From contig JAKCOZ010000001.1 in NCBI GenBank assembly GCA_022605955.1, positions 81,022,520 to 81,086,519 on the forward strand: a stretch of DNA of 64,000 bases. The letters run 5' to 3'. The translations under genes were made by a program, and so were the position numbers. The notes under the pieces are model-generated. The model saw only the letters and a list, made by a program, of their open reading frames with translations. It had not been told where the DNA came from and made no database searches. Shown here piece by piece: positions 12,775 to 27,157 of the stretch (positions within the stretch are counted from its first letter, which is position 1; every line of letters begins with the position of its first letter). This DNA is from Rallus limicola. Lineage: Eukaryota; Chordata; Aves; Gruiformes; Rallidae.

Positions 12775-15030
12775 TTTTTAGAGGTCCCTTCTCCAGAAGC
12801 ACATATGAAAAGGCATGTTTGCATGAAACGGGAGCCTTAGAGTCAAACCGAGTAGTGATCGATTCTTACTGATGGAAAGATTTCTAGCATACTGATAGCC
12901 AGCCTCACAAAGGGAGATGCAGATAAATGTGTAGCTATGCAGTCACTTGCCATGGCATGCAGTAGGTCTTTAAAAGAGTTGTCATCTATTTATAATTAAT
13001 TTGCCATCCTTCTGTTTCCCCACCAGTACAAAGCTTTTACCAAGTTCTCTTCCTTTCAGATAAAGGATTTTGACTTTTTATGTAAATACTTTTTGGATTC
13101 TCGTGTGATCTGACACGTTGCTAAGGCAAGCATCTGGAACTGCCCTGGAGGCCTCTGGAGAATGACTCTTTCTGGAAGGAGGAGGGAAATCATCTCTTCT
13201 GTAGATTATTTTGTGTAATAGTTGTGGTTCCCTGGAAGGAAAGTCTCCTAGTTTCTAATATGTTTTTCCAGTCCTGTGATCAGTTCCTTCAGAGGAGGAA
13301 GCTCAGGTTTCCTGGGAGAGCTTATGAACACAACTGATGTAATTCACAACCTCCATGATACTGTTAGTGGTTTCTTCCTTGTTTCTGCTGTGTGAACATC
13401 CCCCAGTGCTCTAATCTCACATGGAAACTTGCACCCTTCTGGTACTGGCTGGTTTACATCTGTCAACATCAGACTTCTTTAGACAGATTGGCCCTATCAG
13501 GGTTTCCAGTTCCTCAACTTTGTGATCCCCTTTTACCATTCAGCTACTGCAGACAATTAAAAGAGCCCCCCCGTGTCCAAGGTGGTTGCTCTTTTAACCA
13601 CCAGAATAAAGGGGGCTTGAGTTGTCAGGAACAAGTAAATGAGAAGGAAAAGTCAGAGCAGGAAGGACACCACATTTTCCTGCAAATTGCAGCGCGCAGT
13701 GTTCCACTGCCTGTGTATGAGATGTACAGCACCCCTTAGGCAGGCACAGAGGAATAGCGTTGGGCTAAGAGGCATGTGTATGAAACCACTTCCAACACCA
13801 TGGTTTGCTCTGTATATTTCTGTTAAAGCAAACAGTGAAAATAAGCTAGTTTAATTTACTCATGCTTCTCTACCAAATTTCATTTTTGGATTCTCACACA
13901 ATAACAAGTAATTGTGGCAAGAGGGGTTATAGCTTTGGTAGGAATTTTCAAGACAAAATGCCTGCAATACTAGTGGTGATTTTCCATTACTTTACCTGCT
14001 TTCCTGGGAACCAAGATGGTACCTGTACTACAAATGAGAAGAATAAGAAATTATTAATAATGTTTTATTTGTTTACCAATCAAAGGGCAGCTGGTTCTTA
14101 ACAGTTAAAAGGTGAAACCATAGTTTCTGCCCATCAAAGTACGAATTGATGAAAATGGGTAAAGAACTGGAAAGGAAAAAGCATTACAAACACAGCAAGC
14201 AAGATGGAGATAGGGAAAAGTGGATCTAGAGATTAAGAAGTTACTTTTTAGTCATTTTTGTAAAAGTTAACTTTGAAGGGTATGTTGGCTCTGTACCCAA
14301 ACTGGTTAGGTGCTTTTCTGAACCGTTCTCCATTTAGATTATTCAGCCAAACTAAGACAGAGCCTTCCTTAGAGTAAAAGCCTGTAATTTTCCAATTTCT
14401 GTCAAGTAAATAACAGCAGGAGAACATTTGTTTTTATATGATGGCATTCTGGTGCCAGTCAGAACTTGGGATATGCTAAAAATGAAGGGGACAGCTCATG
14501 TTAACTTTTTGCTTTGCGTTCTTACAGAGGACTGTTTGTCACTATTGGGTAGCAAATGTTCTAAACCACAACCCCAGACAAAACTGTGCGTGGGATTTTA
14601 GGAACATTTACAGCCTAAATCTTGAACCAGATTTGGATTTTACAAGGTGACTGCCAGTTTTTTGATACAAGTAACTCTACTGTAAAACACAGGATCCAAA
14701 TTCCTTAAAATACCAATCTAGATAGAAATCACATTTTCATATAGATTCTTTGTGTTAACAACCTGGTGTAAAGGGTCATTAAAGGAAGAATCTGATCTTT
14801 TCTGGCATGGGTCCACATTGGAACAGCCTAAAATCCAGCTTTAATCCATGTGCTCAGTGTTTACAGTTGGCTGACTCGAGACTTTTTAAAGCCAGATAAA
14901 CTGATAGGAAGTCCAAGGCCCTGGAATGTGGTTGGAATTTAGGCCCAGCTACACCTGTCTTTGTCTGCTTTTGTCCAAAAATTCAGGACTTGAGCTTCTG
15001 CAAAGTTTACTTCTAGCCTCACAGAGATGA

Positions 15031-16833
<1,803 letters not shown>

Positions 16834-17705
16834 TGACAGACATGGACTTAGAATCCATTTCCCAACCTGCCAGACCCCAGCACAAATGGGAAGGAGAGGT
16901 TATCCGGGAACCAATATCACTGAACACTTCCCAAGCTTACTGCATTGAAGTTGAGTCCCTGCAGAAACGTATAGGTCCCTGACTGTGCATGGGGCAGAAA
17001 TAGGTCATTTTACTTGGAGTAGAATGTGTCCTGCACCCATTCAAGGAAATGGTAAGCATTTGTGGTCCCTTGCGAGCTGACCAGGAAACATTAAGTAGAA
17101 GTGGCATAAGGAAACTGTAATAAGTCATTAAAGAAAAGCTGCATCTACTAAGAAAGGGCATCCCCCTGTAAGTTTTACACCTACGGGGGGTTAAGCTCAA
17201 GTAGTGATGTTGGTTGGCATGAGTTTAGGGCAAGTTCATTCCTGGAGCAGTAGGTTCGGGCCTGGGTATTTCACACATTGCCACATATTTTCTAAATCTC
17301 ACATATTGCTATAAGAAACTAAATTTGGAGGTTTTTCAGAAAATTTTTCTATACTTCACTGAAACTGATTGCTATAATCCTCTGCCTCTTGGTAAGTTAG
17401 ATGTTTTACCAGCTGTGAGTACAGAACATAAAGCTCAATGAGAAAAAAACAATATATGCAGAACACAACATCAGCACTCATCTTTTGAGATTATATAGGT
17501 AACCAAAGTATTTTTTTTTTACTACTGAGCCAAAACTGCCTTTTCTAGCTTTGTCAAGTTATGAAACTTCAAAGTGAGGAGATAGGCGTCTTACCTGGAG
17601 AAGGTATTCCAGGTTCAGGACTGAATTTTGCCTGCTTCAGCCTTTACCTCATTCTGACATTTGAGAGAAATTCTAGTTTAGAAAAAGAGCAAATATTTCT
17701 AAAAA

Positions 17706-18260
17706 AGTGTGGCCAGCAGATCAAGAGAGGTGATTCTGCCCCTCTACTCTGCTCTGGTGAGACCTCACCTGGAGTACTGTGTCCAGCTTTGGAGCCCTCA
17801 ACACAAGAAGGACATGAAGCATGTCCAGAGGAGGGACGCAAAAATGATCAAAGGGCTGGAGCACCTCTCGTATGAAGACAGGCTGAGAGTTGGGCTTATT
17901 CAGGCTGGAGAAGAGAAGGCTCTGGGGAGGACCTTATAGCAGCCTTCCAATACCTGAAAGGTGCCTATAAGAAAGCTGAGGGAGAACTGTTACCAAGGCC
18001 ACATAGCAATAGGATAAGGGTTAATCATTTTAAACTAGAAAAGGGGTGATTTAGGTTGGATATTAGGAAAAAGTTCTTCAATATGAGGATGGAACAGATT
18101 GCCCAGAGATGTAGTGGAGGTCCCATCCCTGGAGACATTCAAGGTCAGGCTTGATGGGGCTCTGAGCAACGTGATCTAGTGAATATGTCCCTGCTTACTG
18201 CAGGGGGGTTAGACTAGATGACCTGTAAAGGTCCCTTCCAACCTAACACATTCTATGATT
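17706..18260 (+). mobile_element. CR1 LINE, 5'-truncated 3' end (sense to ZBTB20)
   Basis: Starts at GTGTGGCCAGCAGATCAAG and runs through the typical CR1 blocks (CTGCTCTGGTGAGACC, CTGGAGTACTGTGTCCAGC, AGGCTGGAGAAGAGAAGGCT, CAGATTGCCCAGAGATGTAG, TAGACTAGATGACCTG, GGTCCCTTCCAACCT) to the terminal ATTCTATGATT. About 555 bases of the C-terminal reverse transcriptase region and 3' UTR remain. Small indels and stops break the frame. Such severe 5' truncation is the usual fate of avian CR1. Confidence 0.96.
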
Positions 18261-19298
18261 TCTCTGACCAAGCAGTGGATTTGTTAACATCAGATCTCAA
18301 AATAAATGCTGTGTTCGTGATATACAGAGTAGAACCTGGAGAAACTGCCCAAGGTATGGGAGGAACCTAAGTCATGCCTCCCCATTGTATCCAATAGATT
18401 GCACATCCATATACATACATGACCTTTTAACTTCTGTTTATCTATAATTATCACTTAAATGAGGAATTCCTGTAGACATCTAAGGCAGACATGGACAGAA
18501 ACATATACAAAAAGTTCAACTTCTTAGGACTGGTACATAATGGATCAAAAATCCTGAATCCCAAGATTACCCTTTGTGTCTGTTTATGTTCTCCATCTTT
18601 CTGTTGTGGATTAATAGCTAAAATACTGTGTAGATAGTGCTGTGTTATTCAGAAAAATATCCCCTGCAGAACACAGTCAAATATATCTGCTTTCTAAAAG
18701 CTAGAAAGGACTTCTCACAAATAACTGCATTGAGATTAGGTGCTTTATTTCCCTCACTGTGCATTGCATTTGGAGTCAGATAAAGAATAATATTGGAAGA
18801 CCTGACTGAAAATATTCTTAGCTCCCACACATAAAGTCAGCCAAGGAAATTGATAGGCAACTCTAATCATGGATTAATATTTTATTTGTGTGGGTCTGAG
18901 AATGCCCAAAATAATGAAATGCATTGGCAATGAGAGATTTGGATAGATAGATGATTTCAAAGTTTGTTTAGGAACAAACTAGCTCCCAGAGTCTCTGGGA
19001 AAACAACTGCACCTTTATCAACAGAGGGCAAGGATTCAGGAAATCCTTCTGAAAATAACCTTTATACATACAGGTTCAGAGAAGCCATGTCTGCTGCCTT
19101 GTCTGGGGCTGGACAGGATTGTTAGGAAAACTGAGAGGAGATAGCTGTTCCCACTGTCAGGGTGACTTTCCTCAACCCTGTTAAAAGAAGCCAGGTAAAG
19201 TGGCTCTGGAAAAGATCCACAAAAAGGGGAAGATTTGGGAGATGCAAATGTTTGAATTAGTCTTGCTGTTCAGAGGGCTCACAAGAGAAGCCACTAAA

Positions 19299-19329
19299 GA
19301 GTCTAATCATAAAGGAGTCTAATCATAAA
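19299..19329 (+). repeat. Two-copy 16-bp-period tandem duplication
   Basis: GAGTCTAATCATAAA occurs at 19299-19313 and at 19315-19329, separated by one G. A small, identical, probably recent slippage duplication within the intron. Confidence 0.85.
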
Positions 19330-20492
19330 ATTCAACAATCTCCCCATCTCTGTATGGTCCTGTGCTTCCAAAAACTATGCTCTGATGTAGATTTCCATGC
19401 AATGGAAGCCTGCCTCCTTTTCTTCTTCCATGGGAACACACACTTACTGGAGAAGGGTATTTTTCCATGTTCCTTGCAGACTGTCTTTAATGTATCCCAC
19501 AGTGTTGTTCTCCAAGACACGCAATGGCGTGGAAATACAGTGCTAGATCGTATGAAGTGACAGTGCACCTTAAAAGCCATCAGTGCCTTCTCCTATGTGT
19601 CACACTGTGATTGATATTCAGTAACTGTCCCACATCACAGGGTAAAACCAGCCAAATAGGAAATAAAGAACCAAAAAGAGGAACATGCACAAGGAATTCA
19701 CTAAGCAAAGTTTATTCTGACTTCAAGATGAAGAGTCGTGGGAATAAAGAATCTACAGTGCTCACTTAGGAAGCACATACATTTGCATACAAAAAAGAAA
19801 ACCTGAAAAGTTTTGAGATTCTCAGGAGAGAAGAAATCCCAGGAAGATTTTGAAGCTAAGATTAGAAAGCCAGAACCCAGTGTATCTTAGAAATATGTGC
19901 AGGCAAAAATGAGGCTGTTTTTATAGCACAGTCTTAACAGGGTCTAGAGCAGAGGAGACCAATTTATTACAAACTCTAGGACATATAGTGCCTAAGGCAA
20001 AACGAGCATTGTAAATATAATCGTTCTCTTGTAAATTAATCAGACGTTATTATAACTGACACACTATCATTTTCCACATAACACGTGTCAAGCGTATTGG
20101 CCTGTCTGTACCCAACACACTGTTACGTTCAGCAAAGCCAGCAGGGGAGTAAGGGCTTTGACCAAGTGTCTTCTGACAAGCAGGGACAAACTCATCATCG
20201 GTGCAAGGAAGAGCAGCAAGTGGATTTCATTCACAGATGTCACTGTCATATGTGCAAACTGTGAAATGAAAAGAAACAGAGACTCAAGGGAGTTGAAAAA
20301 GTAGGTCCTTCCCACCCGATCCATATTAATTATCTCCTCTTAAAATTGAGTGTGAGTAGTGTATTGTAATCTCGCTGTACAAAGAGTAAATGATACGTTA
20401 CCACAGGAGTGTGATGGTCCCTGAAGATTGACTCTTCAGCATTTAAAGCAGTGCCAGACAGATTGTAAAAAGGAGGAAGCAGGATGTCTCTG

Positions 20493-20510
20493 GAAAAAAA
20501 AAAAAAAAAA
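20493..20510 (+). repeat. Poly(A) tract (A18)
   Basis: Uninterrupted A run within the intron; simple mononucleotide repeat. Confidence 0.9.
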
Positions 20511-21347
20511 TCTCTGCTGGAGGGGAAATTGCAGAATGACCAAAGGAAAACCATTTTTTCAATGAGTGGAACAGAATGTCTTTTTGATTGTTACAGAGCT
20601 ATGGTACCCTCTCTCTCCCTGACAGTTTTGGGGATGATGAATTACCACAGCTGACATATACCACAAGTGATTCAGAAAACAAACTAAAAACCCGCTTTTG
20701 ATGGGGCATTCAGGGTGTTGGGTGTTGTCTACCTTATCAATACAGCAACATACCATGAAAGTGTTGCCTTATACCATGAAACATGAGGCTGTGGTGGTGT
20801 CTCCCAGAAGAACTCTGAGCATGAGGAGGAATTAAGAGTAGTTTGGGCAAGCCAGTTGTATGTACTCAGCTAAACATATTTTAGTTCATTCTTGTAGTCA
20901 CACATTTGTCTGGCTATGATCAGAATTCACTTACAGAAGTTGCCAGAATCAGTTTTACAGCAGCTCTGAGCATACGAGGCAATGTGGTAAACTACATAGT
21001 ATTTTGCATCTCTGGTTAATCTGATATGTTGTTTTATTTAATTTGCAGTCAAATAGTTTATATTTCAAGTCTGTTACACTGGAATTTTATCTGTCAGGTT
21101 GCCCTTTGCATGGTACTGGCTGGCCTAAGCAATTCTGCGTACTAAGGATCCTTTTTCAATTACTCTTCTCCATGCTTCTGCTGTGAGATCTGACCTGAAA
21201 AAGGGGCAACAAATATAAACCTCTTGTAAAGCATTGGATTTCTTTAGCAACCTCTAACATTTCTCTTCTGAGAAACATAAAGCACTTCAACAAAAGCAAG
21301 TGTGTTACAGGCCAGCTATCTAGTAATCACTAGCTTTGTCCACCGGT

Positions 21348-21430
21348 ACAGATAGGGAGAAGGAGACACTGAAAGGTAAAGTGACTTGACTAAGACCTGA
21401 CTAGAAATGAGTGTGAGGAGCAAGGCAGGA
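21348..21430 (+). mobile_element. MIR-like SINE fragment
   Basis: AGATAGGGAGAAGGAGACAC then GAAAGGTAAAGTGACTTGAC and TAAGACC follow the order of the MIR core ('gaggaaactgag..gaggttaagtgacttgcccaaggtc'). Diverged and short; recognised by eye only. Confidence 0.45.
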
Positions 21431-21777
21431 CCCTAGGCAGGAGAGGCTGTGCCTTTGAAGCAGGGGGTAGAGGCCAGGACCGTTTCACTCTAGTCCTGTT
21501 GTTGTCAGTGACTACTATGTGATCGTGAATGTGAAGAAATTACCTGAGCTCCTTTTTACTGCATGTGGATTGTGAATACTTGTAGCCCCCCTTGTAAGGC
21601 GTTTTGAAAACTCTGGTTGCCAAAAATGTTGTGTACCAAAACGTGCTTATTAACAGTTTTACTAACTTATTAACGGAGTTACTCATCCTTAGCCAGAGCA
21701 CCTCTCCAAAGACCCCCATGAGACTTAGTATTCGTTCGCTGCGAAGTCATACCGAGCTGGTTTAATTTTACTATCTT

Positions 21778-22248
<471 letters not shown>

Positions 22249-22569
22249 GTAGAATCTCTCTCTCTCTCTTTGTTATGAACAAAAAAATAGAAACAACAAA
22301 AAAAGCTATGGCACTAGAATTTAAGAAATGATTTTTGTTTCATTTTTACCTTTATTTTCCTCCTTTTTTTTGGGTTCGTTTCGTTTTGCTGTTTTTGTAC
22401 TACATGAAGAACTGTTTTTTGCCTGCTGGTACATTACATTTCCGGAGGCTGGGTGAATAATAATTTTCCCAACCTCCCTCGGATGGTGGCCTTAAGGCCA
22501 GGTAGTGCTTCATGAGCTCCACTGGTTGGATCTCTAGCTACTGGCCTCTAAATACAACCCTTCTTTACT

Positions 22570-22705
22570 ACAAAAAACAAACACAAAAAAAAAACCACAA
22601 AAAAAAATCAAAAAAACAGACAGAAAAAATAAAAAACAACAAAAAAATTTCTTTTTTCTCACTTGTGAAGAGCACTACAAAAAAAAAAAGAAACAAAACA
22701 AAATA
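22570..22705 (+). repeat. A-rich low-complexity tract in proximal 3' UTR
   Basis: About 135 bases made almost wholly of A runs broken by single C, G or T bases, with one T-rich interruption near 22650-22660. It starts about 320 bases after the stop codon. Confidence 0.85.
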
Positions 22706-23345
22706 TATTACAAATCTACAAGGCCTACTGTCATTATAAGTACACCGCTCGCAGTGTTTCGATGGACATGATTCACAATGCTGACCGCTTTTGGACTTCA
22801 CAGTATCCAGTTAGAACTGTGGAATATTTTGCTTCTGGTTGAGCAGCAACCAGAGGAAACAAGGCCCTGCTGGTTTCCACCACGTGTCTGCTTTCTCACA
22901 TACACACGCATCCACAAACACACGAAAGGGCTGAGGGAAGCGCGAGGCAGTGTGGCTTGGATAGTGTGGAGTCCCTGCAGGGTGAGGAAAAAGAATCAGA
23001 GGTTCCTCACCTGGATTCTGCTCCATCCCATGCTCTCTGGCGCACCCTCCCCGCTGCTTTTCCCATACCACCACCTTACAGCAGAAACCAAGAAGATTCA
23101 GACAACGAGCAACGGTGGCTTTTTTGTAATTTATTCAGTGTCTTCGCTGAGCCCAGGGCCTCAGCACAATCAAGAGGGACTTTCACAGAAGGCAAAGAGA
23201 AACACAGAGGAAAATCAAAGATATCAGAGGTTGCAACCTATGGATCTAGGTACAAGAGAAGGGTTAGTTCCCACAATCTTTGCAAAAAAAAAAAGAAAAA
23301 AAAAGTTGCATCAGGATTTATTCTTGTGGATGAAAGAGGAATAGA

Positions 23346-23362
23346 GGGTGGGTGGGGAGGGG
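23346..23362 (+). other. Strong G-quadruplex motif (sense strand)
   Basis: GGGTGGGTGGGGAGGGG: four G runs of 3-4 with single-base loops, the most stable class of predicted quadruplex. It is on the RNA-sense strand of the proximal 3' UTR. Confidence 0.75.
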
Positions 23363-23637
23363 AATAATAATTAAAAAAAAAAAGAGTTCTTGGGACTTTT
23401 TTAATTCAAAATTTTATAGAGGGGCAAAAGTAACGTTTACCAGATAGAATGCTGATTTTTTTAATATATTTACAACAGTATTTGTGTAAAAAAAAAAACA
23501 AAAAAAGTGAGATTGTTAAAAGTAATTTTTCTTTGTTTTCTTTTTTGTTTTGCGTACACTGCCACTAATATCTTCTCTTTTATTATATATATGAATATAT
23601 ATAAAAATATATATTTTATTTTAAATTGAGACTGTTA

Positions 23638-23651
23638 AGGTTAGCTAACCT
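23638..23651. repeat. 14-bp perfect palindrome after an AT alternation
   Basis: AGGTTAGCTAACCT is self-complementary and follows an alternating TA-rich stretch (23583-23625). It may form a small hairpin in the UTR RNA. Confidence 0.7.
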
Positions 23652-26600
23652 GCTTCCAGATAGAGGGGGGGAGGGGAGATGATCTTGATTTTTATTTTAA
23701 AAAGAAGGATGTTTCTTAGTTTTCTTTTCTAGTATTATTCTCTCTCTCTTTTCTAATGGAATCAAGAATTACCTGGGTCGATGAGGGGCTCTGTGAAGTC
23801 ATCTGTGAGATTATCTACTACAGTTTGTGCATCCTGCAGTATCATTTGAACTGCTACTTCGTTTCTGAATTACGTGGTTCTCTTTCTGGCTCTTACCAAG
23901 GTTCTGTTGTTTCTTTTTTTTTTGGTTCCATCTCAGAATTTATTTCTGCTGAAGGGGCGGTTCCTTTTGAGAAAGAGATTTTATTTTTTTTTCTATCGAT
24001 GTTCCTTTGGTTTTGGGGATGATAGAATCTGTAGTCTTTTCTTTCTTCTTATTTGAAAAAGTAATGAAAATTTTGGAAGTGTGTAATAACTAGGATTTCC
24101 CTTCTTTTTGGTCACTGGACAAGAACTAATCTGCTGTATTGTTCTCTCATCCCTGCCTTGCTCGCTAGAGAGCTTCCATATTTGTGTGGGAAACTGAACC
24201 TGCCCCTGGTAATTTGTGCTGATGCCAAAATAACTTAAAATGTTACCATTGCAAATAATCCTCCCTTCTTCATTTGCAAAAACGTCTAACTGAAGGGCCA
24301 CATCCCGCATTCTCTGCATAGGCAAAGCTATGCAAGGGATGTAGGATCAGTGTGAAAGATTGATTCCTGATCTGCATATACATGTTGGTGTTTTGTATTT
24401 TGTTTTACTGTGTTTGGGCTGGTGTGCTCTCCCTAGTCGTCTTCTGTGTATCTGTGTGAAAATTTTTCCCCCAAAGCCAACTCCCAAAGTACATGGGTCC
24501 TTAGTTCAGTTGGATCAGTGTCTGACACTATCTTTGTCTTGCTTGAAATCCATAGCTAGGATTTGCACCAGCTGCACTCTGGACTTTATATTTTAGGCAG
24601 AGAAGAAGCACCTAACAAAAATATGCAAAAAGAAAAAAAAAAAAGCAAAAAAAAGCAAAAGAAAAACTGCTAGTTTAGCTTTTACTCGTGTCTATATTTA
24701 AATTAAACTTTCTTAAGTTTACAAAACTTTGCTTGTGAACACTGAGCATTTCACATGAGACATTCTTTTATGCTGGACAACTTTGTAACTGTGTAGATCT
24801 CCACGTACAATTTTGCGTGTTCTCTACACCCGCAGCTTCTGTGTGGGATGTCTGTGATTCAGCACAGGTAACCTCATCGCTACCTTCTGCGCCTGGTACA
24901 TTTCTGAATTACTTTGGGGAAAAAGAAACCTGACAGGTGGTTCAGTCTCAGAATCTTTCCATACCCTGCAAAGTATTGTTCAGCAGATCCGAAACACTGA
25001 AGTCCTGATTCTCAGCTGCAGAAAGCAGCATAAAGAGACTTTGAGGCAAGTGCCAGAGCAAAAGAGCCTCATGTATGGTAAAGTCTTTTTTAAGTTACCA
25101 GTTTGTTTGGGTAGTTCAGGGGGGTTGGAGAAAGAGCACAAGGTAGTTAACAAATACTGTTCTCATAACCAACTCATAACTCATAACCAGTAAAAGCAGT
25201 GCTGGCATGGAAACTGAGAAGTGAAAAGAGAAAGTCTGGGACACAGAGAGTGAGAACTAATATCTGCCATGTAAAGTCACACTAAATCTGTACAGAAAAT
25301 AAAGTTCTAGCGATGAGGCTTGGGAGAAAATGGGGAAGGTGAGCCTAAACAAAAAGATTGAAGGTCCTTCTCTGAGGAAAGGAGGGTTTTTCCTGAGATC
25401 TTCAGTATCATAGAGTTTGGTGTTCTTCCATATGAGGAATTAATTTTACCCAGCTTAAAAATCCATAGCTTCTGATTCATCATCTGAGGTCTGGGGAAAA
25501 GCTGTTTAATTTGCTATTGTTAAAATCTGGTGAACTGTAATGTATTCTGGAACATAGTTCTGGTACCAGAAAAGATATGCCAGTACACAGGAATTAAGAA
25601 TCAGGGTTTACATCCACCAAAATCCAAATACTGCAGTGTTTAGAGAGGAAATTACTATCTAAATTTTAATTCTTCAATTTGCAACCTTTCCTAAGTCAAC
25701 AAAGCATCAGCTTTGAAATGGCAATTTATTATGGGGCCTAATAAATTTGAAGTGAAGATCAGTTGTGAATGACTGAAGTGTGCCAATTAAAAAAATAAAT
25801 AAACTCCTTCAAGCTTAGGCATACTAGATTGAATTCTAAATCACTTGTCAAAGAGGGCAGGGCAAGGTCTTCACAGAAAGCTCCCTGAAATATAAACTGA
25901 TTTTGATGAACTTCCAGGCTCAAAAATGAATAACTTGATTGTGTGAAACATGGAGCAACTTGCAGCATGACCACAAATGTAGTTGAAAAGCGCTCATCAG
26001 GTCACTTACTTAAGTGCCCTTCTGTGAACTTAGGAGCTCAAACATCAACCCCCTTTATCTTTTAAAATGTTAAACTCTCTTTAATAATGCTTCCTCCCAT
26101 TTGTTGAAATATTTATTTACTACTTGGAAAGAACAACATCTGAATGCTACAGGTATATTCAAGCTTCCCGTATCGCTACAACACTCCTTAGCAGAAAGAC
26201 TACCTACCTGTGGTGCACCAGGAGTTGCAGTCATCTACAAATTGCTGTTGAAAGTGTTTGAGCATATCCATCCCAGTCTGCTTGAAAGGCATCCTTCAGA
26301 ACAGCTGGTAAAATGATGCAGCTGAGAAAGAGCAGACTAGAGCACACATCCTTCTGATGGAGCTTGCAATATCCTGCATTCCTTGAGCCTGGTTCTCACT
26401 TTCCCTAAAGCTCTCGTTTTATTGTTTTGGCAATGGAAAAGGGCATTAAATAGGACATAAATTCAAGCATACAAATCAAGGCCTCTCTGCAAGGTAAAAG
26501 TGCAATAAAGGAAGCCTTAGAGTAAATGAGAGGTAAGTGCCTTCTCTTAACGGCTGCTGAGGCTGATGAAGTCAGTTGAAAATGTAGGATTGACCGGAGC

Positions 26601-27138
26601 GGATCTGCCCTGTAGTCCACCTCACCCAGTGTTCTGTCTCTGACACGTGGCCAGTTACACATGGTTTGGATGAAGATGAAAGAACCATGTTGTATAATTG
26701 CAAAGAAATAAGCCTAAGAGAGGAGATTTATTATAATCCTCATTAGCTGTGTATCTGCTTGTAACCTAAAGACATAAAATATTATGGCCTTAACTTTTTA
26801 TCCCATATAAAAATTATACATTGTGGCAGATAATTCTCATTATCCTTTAGAAATCTAGCTTGTTAATTGCTAGGTGGCCCCAATGCTATCCTGTGGAATT
26901 GAGTTCCTCAGGTTAATTGCCATCTTGTTGAAATTATTCCTTTTCAGGTTAATTTTGTTGCTGTTCATTGAAACGCCCTTGTTCTTGTATTTTGTGAAAT
27001 CGTAAATCGGAGAACCAAATTAACTTCCCTTGGCCATTCCGCTGAAGTGTGGCTCTTTCTCTGGGAAATCCGAATCCACAAGGAATGCAGGACCAAAATG
27101 TCAGTGTCTGCTGGTCAGTAAGGACAGAACAGCTACTC

Positions 27139-27157
27139 TGTGTGTGTGTGTGTGTGT
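27139..27157 (+). repeat. (TG)n microsatellite
   Basis: Uninterrupted TG alternation of 19 bases in the putative 3' UTR. Confidence 0.9.

Noticed and set aside
22778..23344. 188-codon open frame just after the ZBTB20 stop
   Set aside because: Low-complexity, Lys-rich end, no domain, no splice site, and located in the proximal 3' UTR; overlapping open frames on both strands suggest chance.
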